A stretch of DNA of 5,063 nucleotides from Pseudomonadota bacterium (GTDB lineage Bacteria > Desulfobacterota > Desulfobulbia > Desulfobulbales > DAOVYS01), in the NCBI GenBank assembly GCA_030635485.1, contig DAOVYS010000208.1, forward strand, positions 1 to 5,063, in the 5' to 3' direction. The stretch's first letter is position 1. Every line of letters starts with the position of its first letter. This document shows positions 1 to 5,063 of the stretch, one piece after another. Below the pieces are notes generated by a model, which did not search any database, was not told the DNA's origin, and saw only the letters and a list, made by a program, of their open reading frames with translations. A program made the translations under genes and the position numbers.

Positions 1-47
1 GCTACGCGCTGTCCCCGGGCTATCGAATAACGCCCTTTCAGGGCTGA
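1..47. repeat. Possible edge of a dispersed GC-rich palindromic repeat
   Basis: The left edge holds a cluster of short GC-rich palindromes in an otherwise AT-rich noncoding stretch: CCCCGGG (13-19) and a perfect 5-bp-stem hairpin GCCCTTTCAGGGC (32-44). The composition differs sharply from positions 75-140. Sequences of this kind recur in intergenic regions of several bacterial phyla, from my general impression and not from a search. A short open stretch (2-47, plus strand) ends in TGA at 45-47 but is too short to call a gene end. The unit is cut by the window edge. Confidence 0.3.
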
Positions 48-140
48 GAGAAGAAAAAAAAGGCCATCCGGGAACGAATACCGTTTCACCTGCAGTTATT
101 AAAAAATTACTATCATAACACCAACCACTCAACAAAACTC
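48..140. other. Noncoding AT-rich stretch without recognised features
   Basis: This lies between the edge repeat and the MITE-like element. It contains an A-rich run (51-61) and AT-rich sequence around 97-119. I see no gene, no RNA gene, no convincing promoter and no terminator stem on either strand. If the neighbouring element is an insertion, the part next to 132 is the original downstream flank of the HDOD-GAF gene. Confidence 0.4.
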
Positions 141-186
141 GTAACTATTCAGCGTGATGCCAAAATATAGCTAAAACCACCGAACT

Positions 187-327
187 GTAACTATTCTGCA
201 GCGCACCCCAAGGGCACTTCCTGCGGGGCGCTTCATAGCATAGGGAGGCAAACAGGTTGCCCAGCTATACATATCAGTATGCTGGGCGACCTGTTTGCCT
301 TCCTATGGAGTGCTGCTGAATAGTTAC
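187..327. repeat. Branched palindrome nested in the MITE-like element
   Basis: A third copy of the terminal motif starts at 187. Positions 187-204 pair with 310-327 at 16 of 18 positions. Within this outer stem lie two hairpins. The smaller one (201-231) pairs GCG and CCCC with GGGG and CGC around an inner AGG/CCT stem. The larger central one spans 239-307. The whole can be drawn as a three-way junction or cruciform. There is no matching eight-base duplication directly outside 187, so the element proper more likely begins at 141. Confidence 0.6.
239..307 (+). repeat. Long central hairpin, 27-bp arms
   Basis: Arms 239-265 and 281-307 are complementary at 25 of 27 positions. Four further pairs form at the tip (267-270 with 277-280), leaving a six-base loop ATATCA and one bulged T (266). 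Both mismatches (245 with 301, 258 with 288) are G-T oppositions when read on the plus strand. A plus-strand RNA would therefore pair along the whole arm, while the minus-strand RNA would have two A-C mismatches. No U run follows on the minus strand, so it is not a standard terminator for the HDOD-GAF gene, though a stem this strong could still protect the 3' end of that mRNA. Confidence 0.85.
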
Positions 328-1844
328 AAAAACTGATCCATTTTCATGCGAATACCCTTTGCCATGAGATCACGGAATACCTTGGCCGCCTTGAGCTGGG
401 CCTCCGAAAGGGGCTGTCGGCCGGGTCTGCGGTCCAGGTAGAGAAGCCCGACCGGTTCATTATCCACGGATATGGGCAGGAGATAAAGGAAACGGTCTTT
501 CACAAGATTCTCGATAATCCGAGGAACCGTTCCCGGACCGGCTCTCTTAACGGCCTTGTCCTGACGTCCGATCAGGCACTGAGTTATGACATGTCCGGGA
601 TCTGAAAGAGAATGTTCAAAAGAACGAACCTCATCCTCTGATATGTCTCCGGTTCCGAAACGCCCCACGAGCGCCATGCTGTCCGGATGAATCTCCAAGG
701 CCGTCAAAATCACCCGGTCAAATCCTATTCCTTTATGCAGACCTCCCATCAGCAGCCCGACAAACTGATCAAGATCAAATTGTCCTTTAAGAGCGTCATT
801 GACAGCACAAATAAAATCACCAACCGACTTGGGTTGCGTTTGCCTCTCCTTTTGACCCGGCCCGATCGTGGTTTCCCGGTCACTTACGCCGTTCTGAAAG
901 GCCTTTGCCATTTTCGGCCTTACGGAACCGGTGACCACCGTCTTTTCCAGTGCGCGGATCCTGCCGCTGATCTTGAAGTGGGCAAGTCCACGCTTATGAA
1001 CCGAGGAGAGTTTTCTCATCGATTTAGCGCTCTTGTCAAGAAGCCTGATCGCCTCTTCCTTGTCCAGCCCGAATAACTCTCCGAACCGGTCCAGCAGAAT
1101 ATTGGTATGAGTCACATCACATACACCACCTACAAGACGATTGCTGAAACAGGCCAGATTGTACAAATACCCCTTGGAATCGTTCACCCCGATCGGCTCA
1201 GGCGGATCAGGGTCCATTGCGTTCACAATGGTCTCGGGGAAATTCCATGCCCTGGCGATTTCAACACCTACCTCGGAATAGGTCACCTTGAGTATATTCC
1301 GGGCAGACTCTTGTTCGGACAAGCCGGATGTCCGGTATTCAAGTACCTCGCGGTGAAGATCGGGCAGGTAAAGAAGCACAATGCCTTTGCCCATATGATG
1401 AAGCAGAGCGCAGATAAAGGCATCTTCAAGGGATACGTGAATTTTCTGCTCAAGGGCAATCGTTCTGGCAAACATGGCGCTTAAAAACGCCTTAGTGGAA
1501 AAAGCAAGTATATCATCCTGTTCCAGTCCGGCCTGGACAAAATCCTCTATGACCGGAAGCTCCAAAGCCCGTTCTAAAACCAGATCAAATCCCAGTTTGC
1601 CGGCTGCAACGGAAATCGTCGACACTGCCCGTTTACTCTGGTAATAGGCTGAATTGGCCTCACGCAGTATCTTTACCGCCAGTCCATAGTCTTTCATAAC
1701 GACCTGGACCATGTCCTCCATGGTTGACTTAGAATCAGCAGCCAGCGCCCTTATCTCATCAATATGTTCCGACATAGCTGGAAGATCACTCAAATTGACC
1801 CGCGTAAAGATCTCTACCAGTTTGTTATCTTCTTTTCTGTTCAT
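324..1844 (-). CDS. HDOD domain protein with C-terminal GAF domain
   Basis: A complete 506-residue protein with no signal peptide or membrane helix, so cytoplasmic. Residues about 13-235 form an HDOD domain: the N-terminal helices include VVMKDYGLAVKILREANSAYY (48-68), then the core LLHHMGKGIVLLYLPD (147-162) and VGVEIARAWNFPETIVNAM (192-210). The position of the metal-binding His-Asp pair of true HD hydrolases reads His149-His150, so phosphohydrolase activity is unlikely, as is usual for HDOD proteins. A basic, low-complexity linker (about 285-340) leads to a GAF-like domain (341-495), recognised by its GIGFDRVIL strand (372-380) and the C-terminal FLYLLPISVDNEPVGLLYLDR segment (452-472). 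HDOD proteins act as signalling scaffolds in motility, biofilm, DNA-damage and second-messenger responses; the GAF domain probably binds a small ligand. An in-frame TAA seven codons upstream (1868-1866) fixes the start near 1844, although no clear Shine-Dalgarno motif is visible. The TAA stop lies inside the terminal repeat of a small mobile element. The gene follows ntrY by 74 bases where ntrX might be expected. Confidence 0.92.
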   Translation of the reverse strand: MNRKEDNKLVEIFTRVNLSDLPAMSEHIDEIRALAADSKSTMEDMVQVVMKDYGLAVKILREANSAYYQSKRAVSTISVAAGKLGFDLVLERALELPVIEDFVQAGLEQDDILAFSTKAFLSAMFARTIALEQKIHVSLEDAFICALLHHMGKGIVLLYLPDLHREVLEYRTSGLSEQESARNILKVTYSEVGVEIARAWNFPETIVNAMDPDPPEPIGVNDSKGYLYNLACFSNRLVGGVCDVTHTNILLDRFGELFGLDKEEAIRLLDKSAKSMRKLSSVHKRGLAHFKISGRIRALEKTVVTGSVRPKMAKAFQNGVSDRETTIGPGQKERQTQPKSVGDFICAVNDALKGQFDLDQFVGLLMGGLHKGIGFDRVILTALEIHPDSMALVGRFGTGDISEDEVRSFEHSLSDPGHVITQCLIGRQDKAVKRAGPGTVPRIIENLVKDRFLYLLPISVDNEPVGLLYLDRRPGRQPLSEAQLKAAKVFRDLMAKGIRMKMDQFL

Positions 1845-1896
1845 GTCAGTCTGTTTGAAGATCTTTTAAAAACCATCAATATTTACAGGCCATCTT

Positions 1897-1924
1897 GAAT
1901 AATTTAGGATACCCTACATTATTC
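1897..1924. repeat. 28-bp imperfect palindrome over the ntrY stop codon
   Basis: Arms 1897-1908 and 1913-1924 are complementary at 11 of 12 positions: seven bases GAATAAT with ATTATTC, one mismatch, then TAGG with CCTA. The loop is ATAC (1909-1912). The ntrY stop codon (1921-1919) lies in one arm. On the minus strand the hairpin is followed by AAGATGG and not by a U run, so it does not look like a standard intrinsic terminator. It could be an mRNA stability or processing structure, or a protein-binding palindrome upstream of the HDOD-GAF gene. The remaining 52 bases before the next start show no clear promoter. Confidence 0.6.
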
Positions 1925-4132
1925 CATAACAAGCGGCAGTTCTATGATAAATCTCGCACCGGCCGGTTTGTTGTCTTTTACCCTGATGTAGCCGCCATGG
2001 TCAGCCACAATTGTGGTTGCAATGGCAAGCCCCAATCCGGTCCCTGACTTCTTTTTCGAAAAATAAGGCTCAAATAATCTCAATTTGTCTTCATCTTTTA
2101 CGCCCTGACCGTTGTCGGCCACTTCCATGTAGACCATATCCCTGTTCAAATCCGCATAAACAAGGACATCGACCTTTCCATCCTTACCCACTTCCGCAAC
2201 CGCATTGTCAAAAAGATTGATAAGGACTCGTTTCATCTGTTCGACATCAAAAAGGAAAACAGGCATATCATCATCAAATCTGGAACTGAAAACAATATTT
2301 TTATGCGCCTCACGATACAGGGCCACAACCTCTTCGACCATAGCGGAGAGACTGCTCATGGATTTCCGCACCGCCGGCATTCTGGCAAAGCTTGAGAATT
2401 CACTGACCAGACGTTTGAGTTCATCAACCTGATTAATAATAGTTGCCGTACACAGGTCAAAAACCTCTCCTTCCGACTCAAGGAGTTTCAGGTAGCGTTT
2501 TCGTAACCTCTGGGCCGACAGGCCGATAGGGGTCAGGGGATTCTTTATCTCATGGGCTATTCTTCTTGCCACTTCACGCCATGCGGCCATGCGCTGGGCC
2601 TTTTCAAGTTCCGTGAGGTTGTCGAATACTATGACCACACCAAGCGGACTCTGATCCTCATCTTCAAGCCTTGTGAAGTTGACCCGCAGGGAAAAGGATT
2701 CGTTTTCCACTGTCAATTGCAGATTACGCTCAATAGAGGCCTTTCCCGAACGGTCAAGTTCTGCAAAAAACTCCTCGAGAATCCTGGCATGGGCGGGCCG
2801 CATCACCGCACGATAATCCTTAAAAAGTATCTCTTCCCTGCTCACATCAAGCAGTTCTTCGGCAAAACGGTTTACAGTTGTAACGTGTCCACCTTTATCC
2901 ATGGATATTACTCCGGCAGGCACATTCTGAAGAAGTATCTCCATGTAACGCCTTCGCTGTTCCAGTTCCACGTGTGTTTCTTCAAGGCGCTGTTTGCCTG
3001 TTAACAGATCCTTTATCATCCGGTTGAACGCATCAACCAACGTTCCCATCTCATCCCCGGAATCCTTTTCCAGAACAAAATCAAGTTCACCCTCCGAAAC
3101 CCGCCTGGTCGCATCGGCCAGCTTTGCAATAGGACCTGTGAGACCTCTGGACACATAAAACCCGAACCAGATCGCACTGAATATGATAAGGAGTGTGACA
3201 ATGAGCAGTATTACGAGCAGACTGCTCTTGATAGGGGCCTTCAAAATCATCAGCTGACGATAGCCTTCCAACCCCTGGCTGATTGTCCCCATACGCTTCA
3301 GTTGGTCCCTGGATATAAGAAGGGAGGTAATCAGGACATGCGACGGGGTAAAGGAATCCGCCGGCCCGATAAGAACCGGGGCAAGACCGCGTACCAGTTC
3401 ACCCTGCACGATTTCCTGAATTGCGACCAGGCCGGTTTCACCGGCCAGAGCGCGCCGCATAAGTTCAGAGGGAATGTCGGGCATAACCAGGTCACTGACT
3501 GCTTCGGAATAAACGGCCGAAACCATAATTCTCTGATTTGAGACAAGTTCCAGGGCGGCCAGACTGTTCTTCTCAAGAGCGCCGAGCAGAAAAGGTTCAA
3601 CCCTTGCACCGGTGATCCGGCTATTCCCCCTTGATTCCAGCTCGGATGCCAAGATCCTTCCATTGCGTCCGACATCATCCTTAGCGTCCTGATAAACGGT
3701 TCTGGCAATGTTCAATGACTCTACAAGCGATTGTTCCACATTGATGTTAAACCAATAATCCATGCTGGTGGACACAAATTGAAGCGCGATAAAAAAGAGC
3801 AGACTTGTCGGGATAAGCGAAAGAAAGACAAACGAGATGACGAGCTTGGTCCTGAGCTTTGCACCGAGGAACCCCTGACGTCTGTCAAAAATGAGCTGCA
3901 CCAGGTTCCTTAATACCAGGAACACCATTAAAAGCATCAGAAGCAGATTGACGTTGATCAGGACGAAAACGAGCACATTGCCGGTCACGGGAAAATCTAC
4001 CGTGCCCATCTGGAAGATCCTGGATTCGAAATATGTCAGAATCGGAATTATGCAGAGGCAGCAAACGATGATGATCCAGATGCGTTTCCGCTTCTTTTCA
4101 TCTCTCTCTATTATTTTCAGATTTTCATCCAT
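1919..4132 (-). CDS. ntrY: NtrY-like transmembrane sensor histidine kinase
   Basis: A complete 737-residue kinase. Helices at about 17-36, 53-77 and 97-119 are followed by an extracytoplasmic region of about 180 residues (120-302) and a fourth helix (303-326). HAMP follows (about 327-378), then a short coiled stretch, a PAS domain (about 393-508), and the phosphoacceptor helix RRIAHEIKNPLTPI with His527. The ATPase domain has the N box NLFDNAVAEV (639-648), G1 DNGQGV (673-678), the F box FEPYFS (687-692) and G2 GTGLGLAI (697-704). All key residues are present, so it should autophosphorylate. Topology, H box and length fit NtrY, which in studied bacteria works with the sigma-54 activator NtrX in nitrogen, redox or envelope responses. 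The ligand here cannot be read from sequence. The first helix carries a Cys-Cys-Leu-Cys cluster (24-27). An in-frame TGA eleven codons upstream (4165-4163) and the need to keep helix 1 support the ATG at 4132, although no good ribosome-binding site precedes it. No response regulator gene follows. Confidence 0.94.
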   Translation of the reverse strand: MDENLKIIERDEKKRKRIWIIIVCCLCIIPILTYFESRIFQMGTVDFPVTGNVLVFVLINVNLLLMLLMVFLVLRNLVQLIFDRRQGFLGAKLRTKLVISFVFLSLIPTSLLFFIALQFVSTSMDYWFNINVEQSLVESLNIARTVYQDAKDDVGRNGRILASELESRGNSRITGARVEPFLLGALEKNSLAALELVSNQRIMVSAVYSEAVSDLVMPDIPSELMRRALAGETGLVAIQEIVQGELVRGLAPVLIGPADSFTPSHVLITSLLISRDQLKRMGTISQGLEGYRQLMILKAPIKSSLLVILLIVTLLIIFSAIWFGFYVSRGLTGPIAKLADATRRVSEGELDFVLEKDSGDEMGTLVDAFNRMIKDLLTGKQRLEETHVELEQRRRYMEILLQNVPAGVISMDKGGHVTTVNRFAEELLDVSREEILFKDYRAVMRPAHARILEEFFAELDRSGKASIERNLQLTVENESFSLRVNFTRLEDEDQSPLGVVIVFDNLTELEKAQRMAAWREVARRIAHEIKNPLTPIGLSAQRLRKRYLKLLESEGEVFDLCTATIINQVDELKRLVSEFSSFARMPAVRKSMSSLSAMVEEVVALYREAHKNIVFSSRFDDDMPVFLFDVEQMKRVLINLFDNAVAEVGKDGKVDVLVYADLNRDMVYMEVADNGQGVKDEDKLRLFEPYFSKKKSGTGLGLAIATTIVADHGGYIRVKDNKPAGARFIIELPLVME

Positions 4133-4159
4133 AAGAAAGGGATAGTAGTTTATAACATT

Positions 4160-4229
4160 GGTTCAGGGGTTCAGGGCTCTGGGTTGAATAAAAAAAATCC
4201 CGATCAAATAAACCTTTGAACCTTAAACC
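4160..4229. repeat. Degenerate GGTTC/GAACC inverted repeats between the DUF4390 gene and ntrY
   Basis: This is part of the 119-base spacer between the two genes. On the plus strand 4160-4176 contains GGTTCAGG followed by GGTTCAGGG, a tandem repeat. At 4213-4229 the related motif appears in the opposite orientation (CCTTTGAACCTTAAACC). On the minus-strand transcript these arms could pair imperfectly around a loop that contains a run of eight U (4197-4190). The pairing is interrupted by mismatches and one bulge. It may be a decayed short repeat or a weak attenuating structure. I see no promoter in the spacer that I would defend. Confidence 0.35.
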
Positions 4230-4251
4230 GCAATCATCGGAGAGCAATAGA

Positions 4252-4821
4252 TCAATATCTGAATTCCAAGGAGGACCAGTCCGTCTCAACGTCACGAAGA
4301 GACCAGAACGGGATAAAGTAGTGAAAGTTTAACGGGAGCGTCTTTTTGGCAAGCCTGGCCTTAACCTCGAGTATGTATTCCGCATCCTGGACCAAATTTT
4401 CAAGACTTGTCACCTTAAATCCGTTCATCTCCATCATAATTTTTTTTGCTTCCGAAATAGATTCAACTGTTACTCTCCTCTTCCGGTTATCAAAAAAGAT
4501 GACATGGTACTCCTCTTTCAGATTGTCATAGGTGAGCGTACGGTCAAACTCGTGGGATGCGATTTCCTTGTCAGGCCAAGCTTTTCTTACCTGATAAAGA
4601 TTTATGAAAAAGGTGAATGTTATCGGCAGTCCGTTTTGGATGCTCACTTCCATGTTATGTGAAAAGCAGTCCTCCACAACAAAATAGAGTAGCAAATCGT
4701 CGCTCGAGTTTGTGACTATAATATCATTGATAACCGCTTCTTCAGCAAGGGCGGGTCCGGACGCCCAGAACATGCATACCGCAAAACCAAAAAAATAAAT
4801 TGTAATAAGTATAGTTTTCAT
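4252..4821 (-). CDS. DUF4390 family exported protein
   Basis: This is a 189-residue protein read from the ATG at 4821-4819. Residues 1-26 form a clear Sec signal peptide: a Lys at position 2, a hydrophobic core (about 4-21) and an ALA cleavage site before EEAV. The mature protein of about 163 residues should therefore be outside the inner membrane. It shows the pattern I know from DUF4390: a central segment NGLPITFTFFINLYQVRKAWPD (around 63-84), a Tyr-containing strand leading to EEYHV (103-107), and a C-terminal FIPFWSLRDVETDW segment (169-182). No catalytic motif is visible and the molecular function of the family is not known to me. An in-frame GTG two codons upstream would extend it to 191 residues. 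The gene overlaps hflX by four bases and precedes the NtrY-like kinase by 119. DUF4390 genes are commonly found next to ntrY, so a role near the kinase's sensor domain is plausible but inferred. Confidence 0.85.
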   Translation of the reverse strand: MKTILITIYFFGFAVCMFWASGPALAEEAVINDIIVTNSSDDLLLYFVVEDCFSHNMEVSIQNGLPITFTFFINLYQVRKAWPDKEIASHEFDRTLTYDNLKEEYHVIFFDNRKRRVTVESISEAKKIMMEMNGFKVTSLENLVQDAEYILEVKARLAKKTLPLNFHYFIPFWSLRDVETDWSSLEFRY

Positions 4822-5063
4822 GACCACTTGGCCTCTATCATTGCCTGCGCCCTTTCCAGAAAGGGACGAAAGGTTGCCGAATCAAGCGCACACAAAGGAA
4901 CGGCGTCATAATCCCTGATCAAGTTTGGAATCTGATCAGGATCAACAAGATCTATTTTATTTAAAACTCGAAGAGACTGAATGGAATCAAGTTCCAGTTC
5001 TCTCAGGAGATTTTCAACTACTCTTACCTGTTCACTAAATCTCGGATTGCCGGCATCAATAAC
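4818..5063 (-). CDS. hflX: HflX-type GTPase, C-terminal 81 residues (5' end outside window)
   Basis: The frame is open from the window edge to a TGA at 4820-4818. It encodes the end of a GTPase domain. The first residues, VIDAGNPRFSEQ, match the HflX stretch that follows the switch II region (usually V-D-A-S-x-P). Next comes the guanine-specificity motif NKID (fragment residues 35-38), then VPLCAL (55-60) at the place of the G5 loop, where SAL is usual, so Ser is replaced by Cys. A short amphipathic helix closes the protein. HflX proteins are cytoplasmic, ribosome-associated GTPases that split stalled or stress-inactivated ribosomes; this is family knowledge. The N-terminal domain and the G1-G3 motifs lie outside the window and cannot be checked. 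The gene overlaps the next one by four bases. Another TRAFAC GTPase is possible, but the VIDAGNPRF signature favours HflX. Confidence 0.86.
   Translation of the reverse strand, partial: VIDAGNPRFSEQVRVVENLLRELELDSIQSLRVLNKIDLVDPDQIPNLIRDYDAVPLCALDSATFRPFLERAQAMIEAKWS
4832..4836 (-). promoter_or_regulatory. Shine-Dalgarno-like AGAGG for the DUF4390 gene
   Basis: On the minus strand AGAGG lies ten bases before the ATG at 4821-4819, inside the last codons of hflX. A GTG two codons further upstream (4827-4825) would leave only four bases between motif and start. The spacing, the ATGA overlap and the signal peptide beginning MKT all favour the ATG. Confidence 0.5.

Larger units (their letters stand above)
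141..327. mobile_element. 187-bp MITE-like element with 13-bp terminal inverted repeats
   Basis: The left end at 141-153 (GTAACTATTCAGC) is a perfect inverted copy of the right end at 315-327 (GCTGAATAGTTAC). The flanks outside the ends, 133-140 (CAAAACTC) and 328-335 (AAAAACTG), match at six of eight aligned bases, which could be a worn 8-bp target duplication. The interval codes for nothing and most of it folds on itself. This fits a non-autonomous element moved by a transposase encoded elsewhere. The GTAA-type ends and 8-bp duplication resemble IS66-family elements, but I cannot confirm the family. The right end carries the stop codon of the HDOD-GAF gene. The flanks are A-rich, so the duplication could be chance. 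A chromosomal palindromic repeat that never transposed is the main alternative. Confidence 0.58.

Noticed and set aside
32..44. Terminator hairpin GCCCT/AGGGC
   Set aside because: It has a short stem with no T run downstream on either strand: on the plus strand it is followed by A, and on the minus strand the T run comes before the stem.
239..307. Intrinsic terminator of the operon
   Set aside because: The stem is strong but no U run follows it on the minus strand, and the stem is far longer than usual for a terminator.
187..327. Integron attC site (imperfect palindrome with GTTAC-like end)
   Set aside because: The ends do not fit the RYYYAAC and GTTRRRY core sites: they read CTGTAAC and GTTACAA. 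There is no cassette-like gene arrangement.
687..1484. Plus-strand open frames opposite the HDOD-GAF gene
   Set aside because: Both are antisense to a well-supported gene and show no family features.
1874..1895. Sigma-54 promoter upstream of the HDOD-GAF gene (TGGCC followed by TTGAT on the minus strand)
   Set aside because: The distance between the GG and the TTG block is about two bases too long and the invariant GC of the -12 element is missing.
2552..3004. 150-residue open frame on the plus strand within the kinase gene
   Set aside because: It lies opposite conserved kinase domains, has no recognisable domain and no ribosome-binding context; it is a shadow frame.
4190..4240. Intrinsic terminator between the DUF4390 gene and ntrY (T8 run on the minus strand)
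   Set aside because: The only stem ending near the T run is five base pairs (4236-4240 with 4200-4204) around a loop of about 31 bases, which is too weak.
4822..4827. GTG start two codons upstream for the DUF4390 gene
   Set aside because: Spacing to AGAGG is only four bases and the ATGA overlap with hflX favours the ATG at 4821; the difference is two residues.

Overview
All four genes in this window lie on the minus strand and read from right to left. In transcription order they are: the C-terminal end of an HflX-type GTPase (cut by the right edge), a secreted DUF4390-family protein, a full-length NtrY-like sensor histidine kinase, and a two-domain HDOD-GAF protein. The hflX - DUF4390 - ntrY order, the mid-range base composition and the HDOD regulator suggest a Gram-negative deltaproteobacterium in the old sense (Desulfobacterota or a relative). 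This is inference from gene content and order, not from a marker gene.

Layout. Positions 5063-4818 hold the last 81 codons of hflX. It overlaps the next gene by four bases (ATGA, 4821-4818), so hflX and the DUF4390 gene are probably translationally coupled. After the DUF4390 gene (4821-4252) come 119 noncoding bases with a T8 run and degenerate GGTTC/GAACC repeats. The NtrY-like kinase follows (4132-1919). A 28-bp imperfect palindrome covers its stop codon inside a 74-base gap. The HDOD-GAF gene runs from 1844 to 324. No response regulator is present, although ntrX often follows ntrY. The kinase's partner must lie outside the window or be encoded elsewhere.

How the genes may work together. 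The kinase has four membrane helices, a large extracytoplasmic sensor region, HAMP, PAS, a dimerisation/phosphoacceptor domain and an ATPase domain, all with intact motifs. The exported DUF4390 protein could act on the same side of the membrane as its sensor region. The HDOD-GAF protein is a cytoplasmic, probably non-enzymatic signalling protein that may belong to the same regulatory output. These links rest on gene order only.

The least ordinary part is the left 327 bases, which contain no gene. Positions 141-327 look like a small non-autonomous mobile element (MITE-like). It has perfect 13-bp terminal inverted repeats, a third internal copy of the same motif, a 27-bp-arm hairpin in its centre and a possible degraded 8-bp target duplication. 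Its right end supplies the stop codon of the HDOD-GAF gene. Removing it in silico puts a stop codon only one residue later, so the insertion appears to have landed almost exactly at the end of the gene without damage. The extreme left edge (1-47) may be a second, unrelated dispersed repeat.
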